A stretch of DNA of 20,171 nucleotides, taken from a bacterium (GTDB lineage Bacteria; T1Sed10-126). Of this stretch, positions 7,140 to 14,291 are shown one piece after another (position 1 is the stretch's first letter; each line of letters opens with the position of its first letter). The notes below the pieces were generated by a model. That model was not told the origin of the DNA. It worked only from the letters and a program-made list of their open reading frames with translations, and searched no databases. The stretch spans positions 1 to 20,171 of the forward strand of contig PWHN01000095.1 in NCBI GenBank assembly GCA_003554945.1, written 5' to 3'. Made by a program: the position numbers and the translations under genes.

Positions 7140-8411
7140 TCAATCCTCGGCCAGGGGATTGGGTAATTCAAACAACTGGCTCAGGACCTCAGTGCTTTGG
7201 CGTCCGTCTCCGGCTTGAAGCTGATGTCGATAGTTGCGCAGTGGTCGGTTGAGCAACTTTTCAGTCAGTTTAACCGATATTTTTTCAAGGTTTTCCTCGT
7301 TTTGAGGGCTGTCCAAATCTTCGTTTGCAGCCAGCACTTGTCGGCTCTGTTCCTGGAAATAGTGCTTGAGTTGCTTGAAAAGGGGAGCGGCGCGCTGTGT
7401 TTTTAACCAGGCGTCAAATTTTTGTTTTTCGTTATCGACGACGGACCGGGCCTGCTGGTAAAAATCAGTCTGACTAAACTCCTGGTAATTTATGTTTTTT
7501 AACTGGTCAACGTTAAAAAAATTTACTCCCGGTAGTTCTCCAACCTCGGGTTCGACATCGCGCGGTACGGCGAGGTCAATTATTAATAACGGCTCGTCCA
7601 ACCGGCGGTTGTCGAGGGTTTGTTCAAGTTGCTTTTTTCTAAGGATAAGGTTGGGGGAAGAGGTGGCTGTGATTATCAGGTCACTGCGGCCCAGGTATCT
7701 ATTTAATTGCGAATAATCCAGCGCTCGTCCGCCAAATTTTTGGGCTTTGCGTTCAGTCAACTGGCGTTCCCGGCCGGTGATGTAAAGCCGGTCCGGGTCG
7801 TATTCAAGCAGGTTGCTCAGACAAAGTTTTCCCACCCGGCCTAAGCCCAGAACCAGTATCGCGCTATCCGCAATATTGTTGAGTTCGTTTTGAACCAGTT
7901 GAACCGTAGTTTCACCAATTGAATGAGGATAAGCCTGACTGCGCGGTAGAGAGTGAACATCACTGGCGGCACGCAGGGCTGTTTGAAAGAGGCGATGCAA
8001 GTAGCGGCCGCAGGTCTCTGCATTTCGGGCGGTATTATAGGCTTCCTTAACCTGGCCGGTTATCTCGGTTTCGCCAAGAATCAAGGAGTCCAGGCCGGTC
8101 GTGACCCGCAGGAGGTGTTCAACCGCATCGGAGTTATTTTTGATCTGAATGAAGTTTTTCCTCGTCGGAAATTGAAAATTTCTCTCCCAACATAGTTCAA
8201 GCAGTGGTTGTTGCGGCTTGGTTAGATTTTTACCGGCTGTGAAATAAAGCTCTGTCCGGGCGCAGGTGGAGAGCAGGACACCGGTTTCGATCAGTCCTTT
8301 GTCTTGAAAATCAGCCAAAAATTCCGCACTTCTGCCGGACGAGAAGTTTAATTTCTCGCGTATATCGAGGGAAGCAGAATGGTGGTTAATTCCAGCAGAA
8401 ATAATCTTCAT
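7140..8411 (-). CDS. hemA: Glutamyl-tRNA reductase
   Basis: The enzyme reduces Glu-tRNA(Glu) to glutamate 1-semialdehyde with NADPH, the first and usually rate-limiting step of C5 tetrapyrrole synthesis. The 423-residue product has GINHHSASLDIREKLNF at 7-23, the active-site segment STCARTELY with nucleophile Cys50, LDSLILGETEITGQVKEAY around 107-125, a Rossmann motif LGLGRVG at 188-194, IIDLAVPRDVEPEV and a helical dimerisation end from about 320. The residue after the catalytic cysteine is Ala51, where most relatives have Asn, and the NADPH loop GLGRVG replaces the common GAGEMG. GAGG before the ATG lies inside a perfect palindrome (8416-8430). It sits between hemB and hemC. Confidence 0.94.
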   Translation of the reverse strand: MKIISAGINHHSASLDIREKLNFSSGRSAEFLADFQDKGLIETGVLLSTCARTELYFTAGKNLTKPQQPLLELCWERNFQFPTRKNFIQIKNNSDAVEHLLRVTTGLDSLILGETEITGQVKEAYNTARNAETCGRYLHRLFQTALRAASDVHSLPRSQAYPHSIGETTVQLVQNELNNIADSAILVLGLGRVGKLCLSNLLEYDPDRLYITGRERQLTERKAQKFGGRALDYSQLNRYLGRSDLIITATSSPNLILRKKQLEQTLDNRRLDEPLLIIDLAVPRDVEPEVGELPGVNFFNVDQLKNINYQEFSQTDFYQQARSVVDNEKQKFDAWLKTQRAAPLFKQLKHYFQEQSRQVLAANEDLDSPQNEENLEKISVKLTEKLLNRPLRNYRHQLQAGDGRQSTEVLSQLFELPNPLAED

Positions 8412-8415
8412 TTTA

Positions 8416-8430
8416 TTACCTCGGAGGTAA
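8416..8430 (-). promoter_or_regulatory. Palindrome covering the hemA ribosome binding site
   Basis: TTACCTC and GAGGTAA are exact inverted arms around one central base, and the second arm contains the GAGG that serves as the hemA ribosome binding site, six bases before the ATG. In RNA the site could fold on itself. It lies in the 47-base hemB-hemA gap, the longest gap between the heme genes. Confidence 0.4.
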
Positions 8431-8458
8431 AGTTGTTAAAAAACTTACGTATGAGCGG

Positions 8459-9424
8459 TTAATTCGCCACTAATTTCAAGAGTTCATCAGCCCAGTAAGT
8501 TATGATCAGGTCGGCGCCGGCGCGTTTGATGGAGAGGGTCGTCTCAAACATTAACTCCTTTTCATCGGCGTAACCTGCGTTGGCGGCTGCTTTAATCATT
8601 GCGTATTCGCCGCTGACGTTGTAGGCGGCCAGTGGTCGATCAATTTCGAGTTTTACCCGTCTGATTACATCGAGATAGGCGAGGGCTGGTTTAACCATCA
8701 CAATGTCAGCACCTTCTTTTACATCCAGGCGCACTTCCTTAAGGGCCTCCCGGGCGTTGCCCGGATCCATCTGGTAGCTGCATCGATCTCCAAACTCGGG
8801 AGCTGAGTCAGCGGCGTTTCTAAACGGTCCGTAAAGGCTCGAGGCATATTTGGCGCTATAGCTGATAATTCCGGTATCCGTGTGGCCGTTCTCGTCCAGT
8901 TGCGAGCGAATATAATTGACGCGTCCGTCCATCATATCAGAGGGAGCGACGAAGTCGGCGCCTGCGGCGGCGTGACTTCGGGCCACCCGGCCCAGCAGCT
9001 TAAGGCTGGCATCGTTATCTATACGATCGCCCCGCACTACGCCGCAGTGGCCGTGGTCCATGAAGGCGCAGAGGCAGACGTCGGTTATCACTGTCAATCC
9101 AGGGTAAGTATTTTTTATTTTTTTCACCGCCCGCTGGGTGATACCATCTGTGGCGTAGGCGCGAGAAGCCTCAGAATCACGTATTTCAGGAACTCCAAAG
9201 AGTAGTATGGCTTCAAGACCCAGCTCAACTGGCTCGGCCAGAGCCCCGGGTAGATATTCGACGGGGTAGTGGTAACAGTCAGCCATTGAGGGTATTTCTT
9301 CGGGCTGGCTCTTGCCGGCCGCCGCAAATACAGGTCTAATTAAGTCGCTGGTGTTCAGGTTGTTTTCCCGAACCAGGGACCGAATACTTTCAGTACGTCG
9401 AAGGCGCCGCGGACGTTGTTTCAT
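8459..9424 (-). CDS. hemB: Delta-aminolevulinic acid dehydratase (porphobilinogen synthase)
   Basis: The enzyme condenses two 5-aminolevulinates into porphobilinogen. The 321-residue product shows RRLRRTESIRSLVREN at 7-22, the zinc-site segment DVCLCAFMDHGHCG with Cys117, Cys119 and Cys127, the APSDMMDGRV motif at 160-169, and the two Schiff-base lysines Lys192 (SYSAKYASSLYGPFR) and Lys245 (VMVKPALAYLD). Three cysteines in the metal segment put it in the zinc-dependent class rather than the Mg/Asp-rich class. AGGTGA precedes the ATG. It begins 17 bases after sirC ends. Confidence 0.97.
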   Translation of the reverse strand: MKQRPRRLRRTESIRSLVRENNLNTSDLIRPVFAAAGKSQPEEIPSMADCYHYPVEYLPGALAEPVELGLEAILLFGVPEIRDSEASRAYATDGITQRAVKKIKNTYPGLTVITDVCLCAFMDHGHCGVVRGDRIDNDASLKLLGRVARSHAAAGADFVAPSDMMDGRVNYIRSQLDENGHTDTGIISYSAKYASSLYGPFRNAADSAPEFGDRCSYQMDPGNAREALKEVRLDVKEGADIVMVKPALAYLDVIRRVKLEIDRPLAAYNVSGEYAMIKAAANAGYADEKELMFETTLSIKRAGADLIITYWADELLKLVAN

Positions 9425-9441
9425 ATTTATTCACCTAACAA

Positions 9442-10008
9442 TCAACATAGATCAGCCAGCAGTTTAAATATTTTTTGGCGTTTATCTTTGTTATCTACTT
9501 CCGCCTTAATCAATTTACGTAATTGGCTAAGAATCTCCGTCTTAAGACCCCAGGAAGGGTCGTATTTTTCTTCCAGTTCGCGGCGGATACGAGCTGCGAG
9601 AGCGGGGCTTGCACCGCCGGTGCTGATGGCAATTTGCAGGGGAAATCGTTGTATTACAGCGGGAGAAATATAGTCGGAACTCTCCATTTGGTCGACAACG
9701 TTGACCAGAGCTCCACAGGTCCGCGCATCAGCTCCCACTTGCTCGTTGAGCTGGTGGTTATCGGTAGCCGCTATTACGATAAATTTGTTCTCACAAAGTT
9801 CTTCTCGATAATCTTCTTCTAAAATAGAGTCCTCCGGCAGGAGCTTGAGTATTTTCTCTGAAACACCAGGGGCAACGAGTTCAACCAAAGCCCCCCGATC
9901 CAGCAGAGCTTGAACCTTGCGAGCTGCAACTTTTCCGCCGCCGACGACCAGACATCTGCGGTTCTTTACTGACGTAAACATCGGCAAAAAAACTTCTCTG
10001 TCAGTCAC
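9442..10008 (-). CDS. sirC: Precorrin-2 dehydrogenase (siroheme synthase N-terminal type)
   Basis: The enzyme oxidises precorrin-2 to sirohydrochlorin with NAD+. The 188-residue product has the Rossmann start RCLVVGGGKVAARKVQALL at 18-36, VIAATDNHQLN near 78, NVVDQ with Asp106 (matching the catalytic Asp of CysG and Met8p), and AISTGGASPALAARIRREL. The start is GTG at 10008, because VFLPMF before the Rossmann fold aligns with the usual N-terminus; GGAG is about 14 bases ahead, a little far. The size fits the dehydrogenase-only SirC class better than bifunctional Met8p or CysG. The iron-inserting step therefore probably needs a chelatase encoded elsewhere, or a weak second activity here. It sits directly after the sulfite reductase that needs the product. 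Confidence 0.9.
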   Translation of the reverse strand: MTDREVFLPMFTSVKNRRCLVVGGGKVAARKVQALLDRGALVELVAPGVSEKILKLLPEDSILEEDYREELCENKFIVIAATDNHQLNEQVGADARTCGALVNVVDQMESSDYISPAVIQRFPLQIAISTGGASPALAARIRRELEEKYDPSWGLKTEILSQLRKLIKAEVDNKDKRQKIFKLLADLC

Positions 10009-10017
10009 GAAGAAAAC

Positions 10018-12315
10018 TTACGCTCCTTTTTTAACCAGTAGTTCGTAATAATCCTCAACTTTTTCCTGTTTTAAAATTGTGTGGCCGTCTTCTCGCAAAC
10101 TGGGGGGGACGTTTTCGATTGGTTCGCCGTCATCGACCATTATTTTCAAAATTTCTCCGGCTTGAAGCTGTTCCATTTCAAGTTTAGCCTTAACGTAGTT
10201 AATCGGGCACTCCACTCCGCGCAGGTCTTTTTCTCGATCAAAATCACCAGCGGAGTCTTCTGCCGGGCTTTCTCCGGTTTCCTCTGTTTCCCCGGGGAAA
10301 TTAAAGGAGCTGTCCATTGCTTCGTAAAGATCGGTTACCTCTTTTAATAGCTCGCGGACCTGCTCAGGACTAACCTCGCTAAGCTGATCACTTACGCGGG
10401 CTGTCTCCACAAGGTCCTTGTATTCCGGAGAAATAAGTTCAGTCTTCAGGAAGTGCTGCTGGAAGAGCCTGAAAATCTCAGCCGGATCGTCGGCGTCTTC
10501 GCCGCGGGTCACCAGCAGTGCTCGGGCTGTAGCAATCAAGGCTTCTTTCAGGTCCCCACGGTCTTTCTCCGCTTTTTTTAGCTGAGAACGAGCTTCCTTG
10601 AGGTCCGATTCTATCAAAGAAATGACGCCGGCGCCACACTCGCCCTCGCCAACCTTTTCAAGACTGAACTGCTCCTGGGCATACCAGTCGTAGTAGTAGT
10701 TTCTATCCTCTGTAAAGGGAGGTATGGAGGCGTATTCTTCAACTAATTCTTCCAATTTATCCTGCCCCCCGTTTTTAAAGTAGGTATTAAAGTCTTTGGC
10801 GTCCTCGGCCTGATAGTCTCGCAGGAAATCAGCTACCAGTTCGGGGACCTCGTAGCCGGGAACAACGCCAATCTCGCCGGCCAGGTTGTGGTCCAGTCTT
10901 CCGGCGGCAACAACCTGGTAGCAGGGTACCGCACGATCGTCGTTACGGCGTATGATACCGTGAAAACCAAGCTGGGCCAGTGGATGGTGGCCACAAGAAT
11001 TGGGACAGCCGGAAATGAATAGTTTTAATTGTTTACCGTCGGAACTTACCGGTGTTTTTTGGAGCTTTTCATCAATTGCCCGGCTTAAATTAGGTGAGTG
11101 ACACAACCCCAGTTTACAAGTCGCTGCTCCCTTACAGGCCCGCGCTTTAACCGGGGAGAGGGGTTGGCCGTAAGCTGGTTTTATTTCGCTCAGTTCTTCT
11201 TTGACTTGTTTCAAACGGTCGCCGGGGACCCCTTTAAGGATAAAGTTCTGCGACTGCGCAGTGTAGATGTTATTGTCGGCGTGTTCCCGGCTTAAAGCGG
11301 AAAGCTTACGAAAATAAGCTGGAGGTAAATCACCCCGGGGAATTGGAATTAAGACGGAGTAATAACCGTTTTTGTCAGAACGTACGTTGGCTTTGAACCA
11401 ATCGTCTTCAACGGCCGGTGTTTCTTCTTTGACCGCCGGTCGTTCAGCGGGTAGGTCCGGCAATTGAAAGTTCATCTCTTCTTTTGAATGTTGTTTTTCG
11501 ACGTATTCCCGGCAAAGCCTGCGAAACTTATCAACACCGTATTTCTGTTTGACAAATCGCAGGCGCGCCTGATGTTTGTCTTCGTAGTTACCATGTTCGC
11601 GGAAGAACTGCTTTATTCCTTCGGCCACATAAGGAACCTCGGCCGGTTCTATGAAATCGAACACTTTAACACCGGTGGCTGAGTGGGCTCCCAGACCGCC
11701 GCCCGCATAAGCTTCGTAGCCCAGTGTTCCATTTTTATTTTTCGGAATAAATCCCATGTCTGTATAGGCGGCATAAGCGCAATCCCGGCGGCAGCCGGAG
11801 AAAGAGATCTTGTATTTACGAGGCATTTCATAAGAGTCTTCTCGCGGCACAAGCTCTTCGGTTAGTTTTACTGCTGCTGGAGCGGCTGGCAGCAGTTCAT
11901 TCGAACAGCCGCCGCTGAAGGGGCAGTTTGTTATATTGCGGACCGTGTTGCCGCCGCCACCGATCGCGGTTAAATTAACCTCTTTTAACCGGTCAATAAT
12001 TTCAGGAAGATTTTTTACTCCGGGCAGTCCCTGCAACTGAATATCCTGCCGGGTAGTTATGTGTGGTTCTTCTTCAATAAATTCTTCGGCGAGCCCGGCC
12101 AGAGTTTGAGCCTGGGGGGGAGTTATCCCGCCGCCGGCGATGCGCACCCTGACCATGTAATTTTGTTCTTCGCGTTGTTGATAGATTCCGCGTGGAACGC
12201 GAAGAGCTTTAAAGACACGTTCAGTAATTTCACCGGCCTGGTAGTCCGCTATTTCTTGCTTGAATTGTTCCAGCTCATTCTCGATCCGGGAATCTATTTG
12301 GTAAAACGAAGACAT
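10018..12315 (-). CDS. Siroheme sulfite/nitrite reductase with C-terminal TusA-like domain
   Basis: A 765-residue siroheme/[4Fe-4S] reductase, by context most likely sulfite to sulfide. Half one (about 1-275) has RTRQD-type siroheme contacts (HITTRQDIQLQG at 85-96), GNTVRNI with Arg126 and PRKYKISFSG with Lys167 and Lys169. Half two (about 305-510) has the usual cluster motif Cys394-x5-Cys400...Cys437-x3-Cys441 (GCPNSCGHH). Unusually, half one also has a full set: Cys131-x5-Cys137 (CPFSGGC) and Cys175-x3-Cys179 (GCRRDC), which are normally lost there. Residues about 560-672 are a charged helical segment I cannot name. Residues 697-765 are TusA-like (LRGVECPINYVKAKLE, Cys703; VDDGEPIENVP). No ferredoxin or flavin domain is present, so electrons come from a separate donor. 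GGAGG lies eight bases before the ATG. Confidence 0.9.
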   Translation of the reverse strand: MSSFYQIDSRIENELEQFKQEIADYQAGEITERVFKALRVPRGIYQQREEQNYMVRVRIAGGGITPPQAQTLAGLAEEFIEEEPHITTRQDIQLQGLPGVKNLPEIIDRLKEVNLTAIGGGGNTVRNITNCPFSGGCSNELLPAAPAAVKLTEELVPREDSYEMPRKYKISFSGCRRDCAYAAYTDMGFIPKNKNGTLGYEAYAGGGLGAHSATGVKVFDFIEPAEVPYVAEGIKQFFREHGNYEDKHQARLRFVKQKYGVDKFRRLCREYVEKQHSKEEMNFQLPDLPAERPAVKEETPAVEDDWFKANVRSDKNGYYSVLIPIPRGDLPPAYFRKLSALSREHADNNIYTAQSQNFILKGVPGDRLKQVKEELSEIKPAYGQPLSPVKARACKGAATCKLGLCHSPNLSRAIDEKLQKTPVSSDGKQLKLFISGCPNSCGHHPLAQLGFHGIIRRNDDRAVPCYQVVAAGRLDHNLAGEIGVVPGYEVPELVADFLRDYQAEDAKDFNTYFKNGGQDKLEELVEEYASIPPFTEDRNYYYDWYAQEQFSLEKVGEGECGAGVISLIESDLKEARSQLKKAEKDRGDLKEALIATARALLVTRGEDADDPAEIFRLFQQHFLKTELISPEYKDLVETARVSDQLSEVSPEQVRELLKEVTDLYEAMDSSFNFPGETEETGESPAEDSAGDFDREKDLRGVECPINYVKAKLEMEQLQAGEILKIMVDDGEPIENVPPSLREDGHTILKQEKVEDYYELLVKKGA

Positions 12316-12332
12316 TCTATCGCCTCCAGCGA

Positions 12333-12767
12333 TTAGGTGGTTATTATGGGTACTTCGGTTACGTTGTCCTCCTCGTCAATTATAAAGCCGCGGAACACCG
12401 GTTTCTCATCGGCCAGAGAGACGATCAGGTAGACAGTTGTTGGGTAGAAAGCCAGCCGTTTATCCTCAGGCGAAGGATAGGCTTCGGTTTCAGGATGGCT
12501 GTGGTATATACTCAAGACCACGTCATCGGTATCACGAAGACTTTTAAAGACCTCAAATTGTTCTTTGGGTTCCATCATGTAGTGCTCTTCGGACTCGTCT
12601 ACATTTGTCATTTTGTGGACGGTTTTGACCCGCTCATCACGGCCGGAAAGTAGTCCGCAGGCTTCAAGGGGAGCCTCGGCTTGGCAATGGTCGACTATCT
12701 GTCGCTGCTGTTTTTTAGTCAGGTGCAGCCTTTCGGGCGGTTCAAAACTCACAGACTGGTTCTTCAT
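12333..12767 (-). CDS. JAMM (Mov34/MPN) metalloprotease, HcyD/Mec-like
   Basis: A 144-residue zinc isopeptidase of the JAMM family. The motif is complete: catalytic Glu35 in PLEACGLL, His89 and His91 in YHSHPETEAYPS, and Asp102 ten residues later. In mycobacteria the relative Mec cleaves the CysO-cysteine adduct to release cysteine. In Wolinella, HcyD trims the carrier and then releases homocysteine from it. The neighbouring ThiS-like carrier, ThiF-like enzyme and MetY make such a role likely here. The ATG lies inside the end of the thiF-like gene (26-base overlap) with GAGGTGG just before it, and the sulfite reductase follows after 17 bases. Which adduct (cysteine or homocysteine) it cuts cannot be told from sequence. 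Confidence 0.88.
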   Translation of the reverse strand: MKNQSVSFEPPERLHLTKKQQRQIVDHCQAEAPLEACGLLSGRDERVKTVHKMTNVDESEEHYMMEPKEQFEVFKSLRDTDDVVLSIYHSHPETEAYPSPEDKRLAFYPTTVYLIVSLADEKPVFRGFIIDEEDNVTEVPIITT

Positions 12768-13545
12768 AATCCACCTCGCGCGGCTCGGTTATAGCGGGGG
12801 ATTTGCCGCAGACCGGACAGTTGTCGTTGCGGTTGACTTCAGCGCGTCGAAAGTTCATGTTTTTAGCGTCAACCATTAATAAACGATTGGTCAACAGTTC
12901 GCCGTGGTCAAGGATAAAGCGCAGTGTTTCAGCCGCCTGGATTGTGCCGAGCATCCCGGCAACCACTCCGAGCACGCCCGCCTGACGGCAACTGGGGACG
13001 GAGTCGGGATCGGGTGGTTCGGGGAAAATACAGCGCAGACAGGCGTTATCTGGCAAATAAGTAAAGGCCTGTCCCTGGAAACGTAGGATACCGGCGTGAG
13101 AATAGGGGGTGCCGGTAAGGACACAGGCATCGTTGACTAAAAATTTAGTTGCAAAATTGTCAGTGCCGTCCAGAACAAAGTCGTAGTCTTCGACGAAATC
13201 CTGCGCGCTGTCGGGCAAAAGTCGTTCCTGATAAAGATTAAATGTTACATCGGGATTTAGCTGCCGCAGCTTCTCCGCTGCCGAGGCGGTTTTATCCCGG
13301 CCTACATCACCGGTGAAGTGAACAATCTGGCGCTGCAGGTTGGAAAGATCGACAACGTCGTCGTCGATTATACCGATTTCACCAACTCCGGCCGCCGCCA
13401 GATAAAAAAGAGCCGGGGAACCAAGTCCGCCCGCACCGACAACCAGAATTTTTGCATTCAAAAACTTGCTTTGTCCTTCGCCGCCCACGTCAGGTAAGAT
13501 TATGTGTCTGCTGTAGCGTTCAATCTGTTCTTCGTTAAAGTCCAT
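12742..13545 (-). CDS. ThiF/MoeB/HesA-family carrier-adenylating enzyme
   Basis: A 267-residue E1-like enzyme that would adenylate the C-terminal glycine of a ubiquitin-fold sulfur carrier. Visible: YSRHIILPDVGGEGQ near 11-25, the nucleotide loop GAGGLGSP at 37-44, LSNLQRQIVHFTGDVGRDK around 67-85, DGTDNFATK at 126-134, zinc cysteine pairs CLRC (169, 172) and CPVC (243, 246), and the candidate catalytic Cys186 in SCRQAGVLG. There is no C-terminal rhodanese domain, unlike MoeZ, so sulfur must come from another protein or free sulfide. The frame is open upstream to 13584, but GGAGGT lies eight bases before the ATG at 13545. That ribosome site is written within the last glycine codons of cysH. 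Its partner is presumably the ThiS-like protein two genes upstream. Confidence 0.9.
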   Translation of the reverse strand: MDFNEEQIERYSRHIILPDVGGEGQSKFLNAKILVVGAGGLGSPALFYLAAAGVGEIGIIDDDVVDLSNLQRQIVHFTGDVGRDKTASAAEKLRQLNPDVTFNLYQERLLPDSAQDFVEDYDFVLDGTDNFATKFLVNDACVLTGTPYSHAGILRFQGQAFTYLPDNACLRCIFPEPPDPDSVPSCRQAGVLGVVAGMLGTIQAAETLRFILDHGELLTNRLLMVDAKNMNFRRAEVNRNDNCPVCGKSPAITEPREVDYEEPVCEF

Positions 13546-13547
13546 GC

Positions 13548-14291
13548 TTATATACCTCCGCCATCTTTGTAATGAAGTCCACATTCTTTCTCGCTGCGTT
13601 CCCAGGGGAATTTACCGGAACGTGCCGGTCGGTCCGGTTGGACCGGAAAGTGACAGGTTCCACAACCGATAACTTTGTATTTTTCCCCGTGTTCGGATTC
13701 GTAGTCGTAGAGCGGATGAATCTGAACGTCGTTTTCTGCGATGTAGTCGTCAAGATCCGCTTCCGTCCACTCAAACATCGGGTTGATTTTCAATATGTGC
13801 CCGCCGTCCTCACGGTTTTCATAGTAAGCCTTCTTCATGTTCGCGGCTCGAAAAGCCGACTGGTCGGCACGCAGGCCACTGACCACCGCCTCCAGGTCGG
13901 CCTCAAGTCGCCGCGCCGGGTTGATTTTACGCACCTGGCAGCACCGTTTACGCTCCTTTGCCGAAAAAAGGTGTCCCCATTGACCCTGCTGATTATTTAA
14001 TTGCTGGAGCTCTTCGGTGTCGGGCTTTAAAATTTCAACGTCTATATTGTATCGAGCCTCAACACTTTTAATGAATTCATACGTTGACTCAGGGTGTCTC
14101 AGGGTGTCAACAAAGTAAACACGAAAACTGTCCACCACCCGTGAGGTTATGTCAATTATCACAGTTCCGGTTTTTTGGAAACTGGTGCCAATCGCCACCT
14201 GTTTGCCATAGTGTTCAAAAGTCCACTTTAGCAAACGTTCGGCTGAAAATGAGTTTATCTCGTCGAGTTGTTCTTTACTTAATTTGCTCAT
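13548..14291 (-). CDS. cysH: Adenylylsulfate (APS)-type assimilatory reductase, CysH family
   Basis: The enzyme reduces activated sulfate to sulfite with thioredoxin-like donors. The 247-residue product has the nucleotide motif AIGTSFQKTG at 33-42, FVDTLRHPESTYEF at 60-73, KINPARRLEADLEAVVSGLRADQSAFR, NPMFEWTEADLDDYI near 170, and the terminal catalytic cysteine in SEKECGLH (Cys237). Two extra cysteine pairs, Cys117-Cys118 and Cys210/Cys213, are the ligands of the [4Fe-4S] cluster in the APS-using class; PAPS-only enzymes such as E. coli CysH lack them. APS kinase is therefore not needed. Sulfate adenylyltransferase is not in the window. The ATG overlaps the metY stop (ATGA), so translation is likely coupled. 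Confidence 0.94.
   Translation of the reverse strand: MSKLSKEQLDEINSFSAERLLKWTFEHYGKQVAIGTSFQKTGTVIIDITSRVVDSFRVYFVDTLRHPESTYEFIKSVEARYNIDVEILKPDTEELQQLNNQQGQWGHLFSAKERKRCCQVRKINPARRLEADLEAVVSGLRADQSAFRAANMKKAYYENREDGGHILKINPMFEWTEADLDDYIAENDVQIHPLYDYESEHGEKYKVIGCGTCHFPVQPDRPARSGKFPWERSEKECGLHYKDGGGI

Noticed and set aside
10018-12315. Dissimilatory sulfite reductase DsrAB
   Set aside because: It is a single chain with assimilatory-type TRQD and PRKYK motifs, no DsrC, DsrM or DsrK nearby, and it sits in a biosynthetic operon.
13546-13584. Longer N-terminus for the ThiF-like protein
   Set aside because: The upstream part lies within cysH and lacks a ribosome site, while GGAGGT is ideally placed before the ATG at 13545.
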